From assembly GCF_016775005.1 (NCBI RefSeq), contig NZ_JAEUXI010000003.1, positions 1-64,000 of the forward strand: a DNA stretch of 64,000 nt. The letters are read 5' to 3'. The stretch is from Streptococcus suis (GTDB lineage: Bacteria > Bacillota > Bacilli > Lactobacillales > Streptococcaceae). Numbering within the stretch: the stretch's first letter is position 1; every line of letters starts with the position of its first letter. The position numbers were made by a program, and so were the translations under genes. Below are positions 56,944 through 64,000 of this stretch, in pieces. Under the pieces are notes generated by a model. It saw nothing but the letters and a program-made list of their open reading frames with translations. It had not been told where the DNA came from and made no database searches.

Positions 56944-57229
56944 ATGAAACACTTAAAATTACTAACATTGACAGCACTAGTCGCAACATCAGTTGGTCTG
57001 CACCAAACCGTATCTGTTGCTCAAATCAGTAGAAGCAGCAAAATCCATCGCTTTAAAGGATCTAGGTTTATCAGCCAGTCAAGTTCGCTTCAAAGAAGTT
57101 GACCTTGAAAAAGGGATGTACAAAATTGAGGCTGTTGCGAATAACTCCGAATTTGATTACAAGATTAACGGAATAACTGGTCAAATTATGAAGAAAAAAG
57201 TGGAATCAAAAAAAGTTGGCAATAGATAA
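56944..57229 (+). pseudogene. Secreted PepSY-domain protein, broken by a frameshift
   Basis: The ATG at 56944, behind TTGGAG, begins a clear signal peptide (MKHLKLLTLTALVATSVGLH...VSVAQ), but this frame stops at 57100-57102. The next frame (+1) carries an intact PepSY domain to 57229 (SVEAAKSIALKDLGLS...VDLEKGMYKIEAVANN...YKINGITGQIMKKKVE). One extra base near 57021-57027, for example in the AAA of CTCAAATC, would explain it; removing one A joins VSVAQ to SVEAAKSI. It may be a true mutation, a sequencing error or, less likely, a programmed shift. The intact product would be a small secreted PepSY protein of about 94 residues. Confidence 0.82.
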
Positions 57230-57238
57230 ATGTTACAA

Positions 57239-57256
57239 GGAGTGGGAAACCACTCT
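57239..57256 (+). repeat. Hairpin repeat copy 2 (GAAA tetraloop)
   Basis: Exact copy of the 18-bp hairpin at 56874-56891, again 36 bp (start to start) before an operator. Confidence 0.75.
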
Positions 57257-57260
57257 TCAC

Positions 57261-57289
57261 TTAACACAATAAAACGACAAATGTAGAAA
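57261..57289 (+). promoter_or_regulatory. Promoter with operator O5 before the VTC gene
   Basis: TTAACA (57261-57266) and TAGAAA (57284-57289) are 17 bp apart. Operator CGACAAATGTAG (57275-57286) overlaps the -10, the same geometry as O1 and O2. Confidence 0.72.
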
Positions 57290-57301
57290 AAGGAGAATAG
57301 T

Positions 57302-58045
57302 ATGTCGAAGAAAGTAGAAACCAAATTTAAACGAATTGAAACCAAGTATATTTTAGACTGTAAGCAGCTTGCAGCAGTTTTAGATGATTTCAAAAATCAT
57401 TTAGTGGAAGATGACTATCCAACCTCTACCATTTCCAATATTTATTTTGATACCCCAAGCTATCAAATGATCCAAGATTCTGCAGAGAGATTGTGGAAAC
57501 GAGAAAAAATTCGGATGCGGACCTATGATGCCTATCCGACAGAAGATAGTCAGGTATTTTTAGAAATTAAGAAAAAAGAAAATGGCGTAGGATTGAAGGA
57601 TCGGTTGACTTCTCGTCCAAAATCGGTTTTGGATTTTATTCATCATTCGATTGTGGATGAAACGATTACCAATCCGACACTATTGGAAACAATGGCAGAA
57701 TTGCGAGCACGCTATGGAAAAATTGAGCCAATGATGTATATCTACTATGATCGTTTTTCTATGAAGGGCATTGAGGATAAGAAGGTGCGCGTGACGATTG
57801 ATCAAAATATTCTATATCGTCCATACGATGTTAGCTTGTTTGCAGGAAAGTATGGTTACCCATTGTTGGATGAAAATCAGGTTATTATGGAAATCAAGGT
57901 TCCAGAAGTCTACCCAACCTGGTTACAGGCCATCATCGATAAGTATGGCTTGGAAAGAGTTTCATTTTCAAAATATGGAACAGCACACACAAAATTGGTA
58001 GAAGAGTTAGCAGAGGAGAAATTAGTTGAAAGAGCAGTTGTTTAA
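57302..58045 (+). CDS. VTC-domain protein (polyphosphate polymerase-like)
   Basis: A 247-residue cytoplasmic protein formed entirely by a VTC domain, the tunnel-shaped catalytic fold of yeast Vtc4 that builds polyphosphate from ATP. Typical residues are kept: RIETKYIL at the N-terminus, NIYFDTPSY, the basic pair in KIRMRTYD, FLEIKKK, the DRFSMKG strand, VRVTIDQNILYR and the metal-binding Glu in VIMEIKVPE. Bacterial VTC proteins usually pair with a DUF4956 membrane protein, here overlapping by 20 bp. Polyphosphate synthesis is inferred; the product has not been shown for this type. Its promoter carries operator O5. Confidence 0.9.
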   Translation: MSKKVETKFKRIETKYILDCKQLAAVLDDFKNHLVEDDYPTSTISNIYFDTPSYQMIQDSAERLWKREKIRMRTYDAYPTEDSQVFLEIKKKENGVGLKDRLTSRPKSVLDFIHHSIVDETITNPTLLETMAELRARYGKIEPMMYIYYDRFSMKGIEDKKVRVTIDQNILYRPYDVSLFAGKYGYPLLDENQVIMEIKVPEVYPTWLQAIIDKYGLERVSFSKYGTAHTKLVEELAEEKLVERAVV

Positions 58046-58712
58046 GAGTGTTTTTGACAGTGCTTCAGGGGTAGCAGATCCCATTCAATTAGCTCTCAGT
58101 TTAGTGGTTAGTTTGGCATTGGGGATTTTGCTAGCGCTTGTTTACAAACACAAGACCCTTTATTCAAAGGAGTTTGTCATTACCTTGACCATGTTGCCGA
58201 TGTTGATGGCGATGATTATTTTTATGGTCAATGGCAATTTGGGAACCAGTGTTGCGATCGCAGGAACTTTTGGGATGATTCGTTTTCGTTCCGCAGCAGG
58301 TGGAGCTAAGGAGCTCTTATCAGTGTTTATTGCGACAGGAATTGGCTTAGCTTGTGGCATGGGTTTTTTGGTCTTAGCTGCAATTTTTACAGTCTTTGTC
58401 TGTTTTGTACTCTTGATATTGGAGAATACAAGCTTTGCAAGGGTGAGTCAAACAAGACGGCAAATTACCATACGTGTTCCCCGAGATTTGGATTACGAGC
58501 TTTTATTCGAAGCGACTTTCGTCAATGCCTGCAAGTATGTCGAGCTAGTTGGCATTAAAAACGTAAAAAAATCCAACACGTTGGAATTATCCTACAATGT
58601 TGATTTGGATGCTTCTCTAACAGACAAGCAAGTCATTGACCGTCTTTTGGCAATTAATGAAGACATTGAAATCAATATCAGCAAGCTGGCACAAAAGAAA
58701 AAAACCTTGTAA
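58026..58712 (+). CDS. DUF4956 membrane protein, partner of the VTC protein
   Basis: A 228-residue protein with about four membrane helices in the first 135 residues. The conserved loop GTFGMIRFRSAAGGAKEL is present. A cytoplasmic C-terminal domain (RQITIRVPRDLDYELLFEATF...NTLELSYNVDLDASLTDKQVIDRLLAINEDIEINIS) follows. It starts with TTG at 58026, inside the VTC gene, behind an AGAGGAG site; no ATG is suitable. Pairing with VTC genes is widespread, suggesting a membrane channel or anchor for the polymer, but the function is unknown. A terminator follows immediately. Confidence 0.88.
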   Translation: MKEQLFKSVFDSASGVADPIQLALSLVVSLALGILLALVYKHKTLYSKEFVITLTMLPMLMAMIIFMVNGNLGTSVAIAGTFGMIRFRSAAGGAKELLSVFIATGIGLACGMGFLVLAAIFTVFVCFVLLILENTSFARVSQTRRQITIRVPRDLDYELLFEATFVNACKYVELVGIKNVKKSNTLELSYNVDLDASLTDKQVIDRLLAINEDIEINISKLAQKKKTL

Positions 58713-58737
58713 GAGATTGGCAACAATCTCTTTTTTC
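58711..58737 (+). terminator. Terminator of the VTC/DUF4956 unit
   Basis: AAGAGATTG and CAATCTCTT pair around GCAA and are followed by T residues; the structure overlaps the DUF4956 stop. Confidence 0.88.
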
Positions 58738-58770
58738 GTATATAATGAAGTCAGAATAGGAGGCAATCAC

Positions 58771-59682
58771 ATGCAAAAATTAGGACAGACAGGTTTGGAA
58801 GTATCGCGGATTGGTCTGGGCTGTATGCGAATGGCCAGCTTAAGCGAGCAAGAAACGGCTAAGGTATTAGAAACCGTGGTGGAGCAGGGAATTAACTTCT
58901 TTGACCATGCCGATATTTATGGCGGCGGTGAGTCAGAAATTCGCTTTTCTCAGGGAGCTAAGTTGGCAGGACTCAAGCGTGAGGATATGATTCTCCAGTC
59001 AAAATGCGGCATTCGTAAGGGCTATTTTGATTTTTCCAAGGATCACATTTTGGAGTCTGTGGACGGCATTCTCAAGCGGCTGGGAACGGACTATCTGGAT
59101 GTTTTGGCCCTCCACCGACCAGATGCCCTTATGGAAGCAGAGGAAGTGGCAGAAGCCTTCCGTCTCTTGAAGCAAGCAGGCAAAGTCCGACACTTTGGAG
59201 TCAGCAACCAGAACATATACCAAATGGAGTTGCTCCAGTCTTATCTGGACCAGCCCCTAGCGGTCAACCAACTTCAACTATCGCCTGCCCACACGCCTCT
59301 GATTGATGCGGGGCTTCACGTCAATATGAAAGATGATGCGGCGACCATGCGGGATGGCGGCCTCATCGACTACTGTCAACTAAAGAAGATTACCATTCAG
59401 GCCTGGTCTCCCTTCCTGATTGACTTGCAGCAGGGGATTTTCGCCAACCACCCTGACTATGCATCCCTTAATCAGACTCTTGGGGAAATAGCAGAGCGGT
59501 ACCATGTTTCACATGAAACCATTGTCGTAGCTTGGATTTTGAGACATCCATCTAAAATTCAAACCATTGTTGGCTCTATGAATCCAGATCGCCTGAGAAA
59601 GATTGCCCAGGCCAGCCAGATTACCCTCACTCGACCAGAATGGTACGAGATTTACAAAAGTGCCGGCAACATCTTGCCATAA
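58771..59682 (+). CDS. Aldo/keto reductase
   Basis: A 303-residue NADPH-dependent oxidoreductase with the (beta/alpha)8 fold. The catalytic tetrad is visible as Asp and Tyr in FFDHADIYGGGE, Lys in ILQSKCGI and His in VLALHRPD. The C-terminal cofactor loop (IVGSMNPDRLRKIAQA) is typical of the YdhF/YcsN-like group. Physiological substrate unknown. The frame is open from 58636, but an AGGAGG site 8 nt before ATG 58771 sets the start; TATAAT at 58741-58746 is its likely -10. A one-off parS variant lies within the gene. Confidence 0.92.
   Translation: MQKLGQTGLEVSRIGLGCMRMASLSEQETAKVLETVVEQGINFFDHADIYGGGESEIRFSQGAKLAGLKREDMILQSKCGIRKGYFDFSKDHILESVDGILKRLGTDYLDVLALHRPDALMEAEEVAEAFRLLKQAGKVRHFGVSNQNIYQMELLQSYLDQPLAVNQLQLSPAHTPLIDAGLHVNMKDDAATMRDGGLIDYCQLKKITIQAWSPFLIDLQQGIFANHPDYASLNQTLGEIAERYHVSHETIVVAWILRHPSKIQTIVGSMNPDRLRKIAQASQITLTRPEWYEIYKSAGNILP
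59505..59520. other. Degenerate parS-like site inside the aldo/keto reductase gene
   Basis: TGTTTCACATGAAACC matches the parS consensus at 14 of 16 positions, with the central CACGTG changed to CACATG. Weaker than the sites at 19.2 and 34.4 kb. Confidence 0.5.
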
Positions 59683-59692
59683 GGAGAAAGAA

Positions 59693-60145
59693 ATGAAGTG
59701 GAGCTTACGTAGCTTTGACCAACTGACCTTGGACCAGCTATACGCTATCCTAGCCTTGAGAACAGATGTCTTTGTGGTGGAGCAAGCCTGCCCCTATCCA
59801 GAAATAGACGGCAAAGACCCAGCCTCCTACCACCTTTTTGCCGAAGAAGCAGGAGAAATGATCGCCTATCTCCGTATCTTGCCAGCTGGACTAAGCTATG
59901 AGGAGGCATCGATTGGGCGGGTAGTCATCAGGGCCAGCCACCGCGGAAGAGGATTGGGGAGGCCTATGATGCAAGAGGCGATTGACTATATTGTCCAAGA
60001 CTTGCAAGAAAGTCAGATTAAGATAGGAGCCCAAGCCTACCTAGAAAATTTTTATCAATCACTGGGCTTTGAGCCAGTTTCGGAAGTCTATCTGGAGGAC
60101 GGCATTCCTCATTTAGATATGTTGTATGTAAAACCAGCTTTATAA
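59693..60145 (+). CDS. ElaA-type GNAT N-acetyltransferase
   Basis: A 150-residue acetyltransferase of the ElaA branch. The N-terminal signature (LDQLYAILALRTDVFVVEQACPYPEIDGKD, residues 14-43, shown here in part) and the acetyl-CoA-binding motif RVVIRASHRGRGLGRPMMQEA are present. The C-terminal YLENFYQSLGFEPVSEVYLEDGIPH fits too. Substrate unknown. The frame opens at 59603, but ATG 59693 with AAGGAGAAAG upstream, 10 bp after the aldo/keto reductase stop, is the natural start, giving a two-gene operon. Confidence 0.9.
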   Translation: MKWSLRSFDQLTLDQLYAILALRTDVFVVEQACPYPEIDGKDPASYHLFAEEAGEMIAYLRILPAGLSYEEASIGRVVIRASHRGRGLGRPMMQEAIDYIVQDLQESQIKIGAQAYLENFYQSLGFEPVSEVYLEDGIPHLDMLYVKPAL

Positions 60146-60239
60146 GGCTGGTTTTGTAATTTTCTTGCCAAATTCCCCCAAAAATCAACCGTTTTATGAT
60201 AGAATGAATGAGTATATTAAAGAGTAAAAGAGGAAGAAA

Positions 60240-61991
60240 ATGAAACGTTCTATGTATGCAGGACGTGTTCGGACAGAGCACATCGGACAAGACATAACTT
60301 TGAAAGGTTGGGTTGGGCGTCGCCGTGATTTAGGCGGTCTGATTTTCATCGATTTACGTGACCGTGAAGGGATTATGCAGTTGGTGATTAATCCTGAGTC
60401 AGTAGATGCAGAATTGATGGCAAAAGCAGAGGGGCTTCGCTCTGAATTTGTTATTGAGGTGACAGGAACTGTTGTAGCGCGTGAGCAGGCCAATGACGCC
60501 ATTCCAACAGGAGCGGTTGAGCTACAAGTAAACAGCTTGACAGTTTTGAACACGGCTAAGACAACTCCATTTGAAATTAAGGATGGCATTGAAGCCAGCG
60601 ATGATACCCGTCTTCGTTACCGTTATTTGGATCTTCGCCGTCCAGAAATGCTCAACAACTTCAAATTACGTGCGGCTGTAACCCACAGCATTCGCAATTA
60701 TCTGGATGACTTGGAATTTATTGATGTGGAGACGCCAATGTTGACCAAGTCAACACCAGAAGGTGCGCGTGACTACTTGGTGCCATCTCGTGTGTCCAAA
60801 GGTCATTTCTATGCCCTTCCACAGAGCCCACAGATTACCAAACAGCTCTTGATGAACGCTGGTTTTGACCGTTACTACCAAATCGTTAAGTGTTTCCGTG
60901 ATGAGGACTTGCGTGGGGACCGTCAACCTGAGTTTACACAGGTGGACTTGGAAACCTCGTTCTTGAATGAAGTTGAAATCCAAGACATTGTAGAAGGCTT
61001 GATTGCTAAGGTCTTGAAAGATACCAAAGGAATTGATGTGACCTTGCCATTTCCTCGTATGGCCTATAATCATGCTATGAACTTCTACGGTTCAGATAAA
61101 CCAGATACTCGTTTTGAGATGCTTTTACAAGACTTGACAGAACTTGTCAAGGAAGTTGACTTCAAAGTCTTCTCAGAAGCACCAGTTGTCAAAGCCATTG
61201 TGGTCAAAGGTTCAGCGGATAGTTACTCCCGTAAAGACATTGATAAATTAACAGAATACGCCAAACAATTTGGTGCCAAGGGACTTGCTTGGGTTAAAGT
61301 AGACAAGGGAGAATTAGCGGGTCCAGTTGCTAAGTTCTTGACAGACATTACAGCAAACTTGACAGCAAGTTTACAACTTGAAGATAAGGACCTGGTCCTC
61401 TTTGTGGCGGATGAATTGGAAGTAGCCAACAATACCCTGGGAGCTTTGCGTAACCGCTTGGCAAAAGAGCAAGGTTTGATTGACGAAAGCAAATTCAACT
61501 TCCTCTGGATTGTAGACTGGCCAATGTTCGAGTGGTCTGAAGAGGAAGGTCGCTACATGAGTGCCCACCACCCATTCACTTTGCCGACGGAAGAAACAGC
61601 TCATCATTTGGATGGTGATTTGGCGCAGGTACGTGCAGTTGCCTACGATATTGTTTTGAATGGTTATGAATTGGGTGGCGGTAGCCTTCGTATCAACCAA
61701 AAAGACATGCAAGAACGGATGTTCAAGGCTCTTGGTTTCTCAGCTGAAGATGCGCATGAGCAGTTTGGTTTCTTGCTTGAAGCTATGGACTACGGCTTCC
61801 CACCACACGGTGGATTGGCTATCGGTTTGGACCGCTTTGTTATGTTATTGGCTGGTGAGGATAATATTCGTGAAGTTATCGCCTTTCCGAAGAATAACAA
61901 GGCATCTGATCCGATGACCCAGGCGCCAAGTACAGTTGCATCAGCTCAATTAGAGGAATTAGCATTACAGATTGAACTTGAAAATGAATAG
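60240..61991 (+). CDS. aspS: Aspartyl-tRNA synthetase
   Basis: Class II synthetase charging tRNA-Asp. The 583-residue protein has an OB-fold anticodon-binding domain (residues 1-110), motif 2 [18 protein letters not shown], the bacterial GAD insertion (about 300-410) and motif 3 [13 protein letters not shown]. Length is normal for the bacterial type. The start has AGAGGAAGAAA. Its last bases overlap the next membrane protein gene. Confidence 0.98.
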   Translation: MKRSMYAGRVRTEHIGQDITLKGWVGRRRDLGGLIFIDLRDREGIMQLVINPESVDAELMAKAEGLRSEFVIEVTGTVVAREQANDAIPTGAVELQVNSLTVLNTAKTTPFEIKDGIEASDDTRLRYRYLDLRRPEMLNNFKLRAAVTHSIRNYLDDLEFIDVETPMLTKSTPEGARDYLVPSRVSKGHFYALPQSPQITKQLLMNAGFDRYYQIVKCFRDEDLRGDRQPEFTQVDLETSFLNEVEIQDIVEGLIAKVLKDTKGIDVTLPFPRMAYNHAMNFYGSDKPDTRFEMLLQDLTELVKEVDFKVFSEAPVVKAIVVKGSADSYSRKDIDKLTEYAKQFGAKGLAWVKVDKGELAGPVAKFLTDITANLTASLQLEDKDLVLFVADELEVANNTLGALRNRLAKEQGLIDESKFNFLWIVDWPMFEWSEEEGRYMSAHHPFTLPTEETAHHLDGDLAQVRAVAYDIVLNGYELGGGSLRINQKDMQERMFKALGFSAEDAHEQFGFLLEAMDYGFPPHGGLAIGLDRFVMLLAGEDNIREVIAFPKNNKASDPMTQAPSTVASAQLEELALQIELENE

Positions 61992-62916
61992 ATTTTTCAG
62001 AAAACAACGAGTTGTTTTTTTGAGGATGGCTAAAAAGAACAAGTTCTGGTCGATTCTATCAGGAATCTCCAAAGAACGCTATGCGGAACGGATATCGGGG
62101 TCCATTATTTATGGACTCCTATCTAGTATTGCGGTCAATTTCTTTTTTCGGCCAGGACAGGTGTATTCCTCAGGCGTAACAGGATTGGCTCAGATTGTTT
62201 CTGCTTTAGCAGCTTCTTACGCTGGTTGGAATGTACCGATTGCGGTGGTCTATTACGGTCTGAACATCCCCTTGCTTATCTTAGCTTGGTATAAAATTGG
62301 TTATAAATTTACTATCTTTACCTTTATTACGGTATCCTTCAGTTCTTTCTTTATCCAATTTATGCCGCCAGTTACCCTGACGACGGATCCGTTAGTCAAT
62401 GCTATTTTCGGTGGTCTCATGCTGGGAACTGGGATTGGCTTTGCGCTTAGGAACAATGTATCCAGTGGTGGTACTGATATTGTTTCTATTATTATTCGCA
62501 AGAAGACGGGACGTCAAGTTGGCTCCATTTCCTTGATTGTCAACATTATGATTATGTTGATTGCAGGGATGACCTTTGGCTGGCAATATGCCCTATATTC
62601 AATGGTTGCGCTGTTTATCTCCAGTCGCATGACAGATGCGATTTTCGTGAAACAAAAACGGATGCAGGCCATGATTATTACCAATCATCCTGAACGAGTC
62701 ATTAAGAAAATCCATAAGAAGCTCAATCGCGGTGTGACCATTATCAACGGTGCTGAGGGTGCTTATAACCATGAGCAAAAGACGATTCTCATTACCATCA
62801 TCACTCGTGCAGAGTTCAATGATTTCAAGCAGATTATGAAAAAGGCCGACCCTAAAGCCTTTGTTTCTGTTGCAGATAATGTCAACATCATCGGACATTT
62901 TGTGGAAAGTGACTAA
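61984..62916 (+). CDS. YitT family membrane protein (second in window)
   Basis: A 310-residue protein with about five membrane helices. Family motifs [19 protein letters not shown] and [17 protein letters not shown] are present. A C-terminal DUF2179 domain ([31 protein letters not shown], in part) follows. It resembles the protein at 24665-25528 in layout but is clearly divergent. The start is uncertain. ATG 61984 overlaps the aspS stop and lacks a clear binding site, relying on coupling; ATG 62026 has GAGG directly adjacent, which is too close. Function unknown. Confidence 0.82.
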   Translation: MNRFFRKQRVVFLRMAKKNKFWSILSGISKERYAERISGSIIYGLLSSIAVNFFFRPGQVYSSGVTGLAQIVSALAASYAGWNVPIAVVYYGLNIPLLILAWYKIGYKFTIFTFITVSFSSFFIQFMPPVTLTTDPLVNAIFGGLMLGTGIGFALRNNVSSGGTDIVSIIIRKKTGRQVGSISLIVNIMIMLIAGMTFGWQYALYSMVALFISSRMTDAIFVKQKRMQAMIITNHPERVIKKIHKKLNRGVTIINGAEGAYNHEQKTILITIITRAEFNDFKQIMKKADPKAFVSVADNVNIIGHFVESD

Positions 62917-62971
62917 TTGACAAAACACTACATATAGGAGTACAATAGTATTCGTATTCTATATGTAGTGT
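62917..62971 (+). promoter_or_regulatory. NrdR-regulated promoter of nrdI
   Basis: TTGACA (62917-62922) and TACAAT (62941-62946) are flanked by two NrdR boxes: ACACTACATATAGGAG (62925-62940) and ATTCTATATGTAGTGT (62956-62971). The boxes start 31 bp apart, the phasing bound by NrdR. Together they also form a 16-bp perfect inverted repeat at the outer ends. Confidence 0.82.
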
Positions 62972-62992
62972 TTTTCTTTGGAGAGGAGACTT

Positions 62993-63457
62993 ATGAAACC
63001 GACCATTTACCTCGTCTATATTAGTTTGAGTGGCAATACAGAGAGTTTTGTCAAACGCCTGAAAGGCTTTTTCCAATTCCAGACCGACTGGCAGGTGGAG
63101 CCCGTTCATGTCAAGGACCTGGTCAAGCAGGACATTCCCTTTTACCAGCTGGATGCTCCTTTTGTCGCCTTTCTTCCCACCTATCTGGAAGGTGGAAATG
63201 GTGTTGATAACGGAGATGTGGAGATTCTGACCAATCCCTTGGGTGATTTTATCGCTTTTGGGGACAATGCAGAGCTCTGTCTGGGAGTTGTGGGATCGGG
63301 CAATCGCAATTTCAACAACCAATATTGCTTGACAGCCAAGCAATATGCCGAGCGATTTGGCTTTCCTGTGATTGATAACTTCGAACTCCGTGGCCTTCAA
63401 AATGATATTGAACGAATCGGTCATAAGATTATAGCCCTCATGGAAGAAAAAGCATAG
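62993..63457 (+). CDS. nrdI: Class Ib ribonucleotide reductase flavodoxin NrdI
   Basis: Flavodoxin-like protein that supplies the oxidant for assembling the manganese-tyrosyl radical of NrdF. The 154-residue product shows the phosphate-binding loop SLSGNTESFVKRL, FLPTYLEGGNG and the flavin-contact segment GVVGSGNRNFNNQYCLTAKQYA typical of NrdI. No nrdE, nrdF or nrdH lies in the window, so it is an orphan. The NrdR box pair in its promoter ties it to ribonucleotide reductase regulation. ATG 62993 with GGAGAGGAG is preferred to an upstream start at 62978. Confidence 0.92.
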   Translation: MKPTIYLVYISLSGNTESFVKRLKGFFQFQTDWQVEPVHVKDLVKQDIPFYQLDAPFVAFLPTYLEGGNGVDNGDVEILTNPLGDFIAFGDNAELCLGVVGSGNRNFNNQYCLTAKQYAERFGFPVIDNFELRGLQNDIERIGHKIIALMEEKA

Positions 63458-63463
63458 ACGCAA

Positions 63464-63492
63464 AAAACTCACCGAGTAATCGGTGAGTTTTT
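63464..63492 (+). terminator. Terminator of nrdI
   Basis: AAAACTCACCG and CGGTGAGTTTT pair around AGTAAT; A and T runs on both sides would let it act in both directions, though pullulanase ends 80 bp further on. Confidence 0.88.
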
Positions 63493-63572
63493 AAGGAGAT
63501 TATGAAAAATATTTAGGATTGACTATAGTATAACCAATCTCGCTCTCCATTTCCTCCGTCTCAAGTCCTATT

Positions 63573-64000
63573 TTAGCCATTTAAGACACAAATACTTTGT
63601 CCGGCAATGGTCAGGATTTGTTGGTCTGGATCATCTACAGCAGGGTAATTGAAGAGGACAGCCTTGTCTTCTTCTTTTTCATAGGTAAAATCGCTTGTAG
63701 CAAAGTTGATGATAAATTGGAGAACACCCACTTCCGTCTTCACTTGGTAGCGTAGGACAAATTCCGTCAACCAATAGAAATCACAGGTCTGACCAATCGT
63801 GTCATAGCTGGCTTGACTGAGTTCAGGGTATTGCTTGCGAAGAGCAATCAAGGCGCGGATGAACTGGATATGCTCTTGATAATGAACAGCACGGGTCCAG
63901 TCCAGGCGGTTAATGGCATCGGTGACATTGTAGGTATTGTCAATCTCATCTTTTGTCCGGAAGAACTCCTGTCCAGCATGGATAAAGGCCAAACCTTGCG
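63573..64000 (-). CDS. pulA: Type I pullulanase, C-terminal part (gene runs off the window)
   Basis: The last 142 codons of a glycoside hydrolase family 13 enzyme that cuts alpha-1,6 links in pullulan and glycogen. The visible segment begins in the conserved LAFIHAGQEFFRTK of pullulanases and continues with NTYNVTDAINRLDW and FIRALIALRKQYPEL. The C-terminal beta domain follows. No start codon is within the window. No surface anchor is seen at the C-terminus, which fits a cytoplasmic enzyme. The gene converges on nrdI. Confidence 0.88.
   Translation of the reverse strand, partial: QGLAFIHAGQEFFRTKDEIDNTYNVTDAINRLDWTRAVHYQEHIQFIRALIALRKQYPELSQASYDTIGQTCDFYWLTEFVLRYQVKTEVGVLQFIINFATSDFTYEKEEDKAVLFNYPAVDDPDQQILTIAGQSICVLNG

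Noticed and set aside
62949..62956. TACGAATA-type competence (ComX) box on the minus strand
   Set aside because: It lies inside the NrdR-regulated promoter and would drive transcription antisense into the YitT gene; an 8-mer match is easily chance.
62888..63472. 194-codon open frame antisense to nrdI
   Set aside because: nrdI has clear family motifs and a regulated promoter; the antisense frame has neither.

Overview
The window is chromosomal DNA of a low-GC Gram-positive bacterium. Gene content and order identify it as a Streptococcus. The run dnaA-dnaN-ychF-pth-mfd-rqcP-divIC-tilS-hpt-ftsH-comX followed by an rRNA promoter is the classic streptococcal origin-proximal block. Streptococcus suis or a close relative is the best guess (inference from the overall gene set; no species marker was tested). 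There are no insertion sequences, prophages or CRISPR arrays, and no gene-free stretch longer than 300 bases.

Layout. Positions 1-17 kb (all minus strand) hold the replication origin and its right arm: rRNA promoter, comX behind a ComR box, ftsH, hpt, tilS, a serine beta-lactamase-like protein, a 40-residue protein, divIC, rqcP, mfd, pth, ychF, a membrane-anchored XRE regulator, a DUF951 protein, a lipid kinase, dnaN, dnaA and parB. The dnaA-dnaN gap contains DnaA boxes and a run of DnaA-trios, the expected unwinding site. htrA (minus) lies beyond parB behind CiaR boxes. From 18.7 kb most genes switch to the plus strand, as expected for leading-strand genes on the other side of the origin. 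parS-like sites occur at 19.2, 34.4 and 59.5 kb.

18.7-36.8 kb: rlmH, a YoaK-family protein, tRNA-Arg (minus), tRNA-Glu and tRNA-Asn (plus), then yfhO-like, ABC-F and YitT genes (minus). A tryptophan T-box leader precedes trpS; guaB and the yaaA-recF pair follow. A long operon carries two M16-family proteins, rodZ, pgsA and the energy-coupling vitamin transporter core ecfA1-ecfA2-ecfT. 36.8-50.4 kb: a LysM secreted protein, a two-component system with a likely target gene, serine dehydratase (minus), mnmA, two NUDIX hydrolases, mnmG, gdpP, rplI, dnaB and veg. 50.4-54.8 kb: a lipoprotein, rpsD with a structured leader, a fumarate-reductase-like flavoprotein lipoprotein, a cluster of DnaA boxes and a family 2 glycosyltransferase.

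54.8-58.7 kb is the most interesting part. A BlaI-type repressor and a BlaR1-type membrane metalloprotease are followed by a frameshifted secreted PepSY protein, a VTC-domain (polyphosphate polymerase-like) protein and a DUF4956 membrane protein. Five matching BlaI/CopY-type operators lie in front of these units. The BlaR1 homologue has a PepSY domain and a low-complexity acidic tail instead of a beta-lactam sensor, so the locus looks like an envelope-responsive regulon controlling a VTC/DUF4956 pair rather than a resistance locus. The window ends with an aldo/keto reductase, an ElaA-type acetyltransferase, aspS, a second YitT protein, nrdI behind paired NrdR boxes, and the 3' end of a pullulanase gene (minus).
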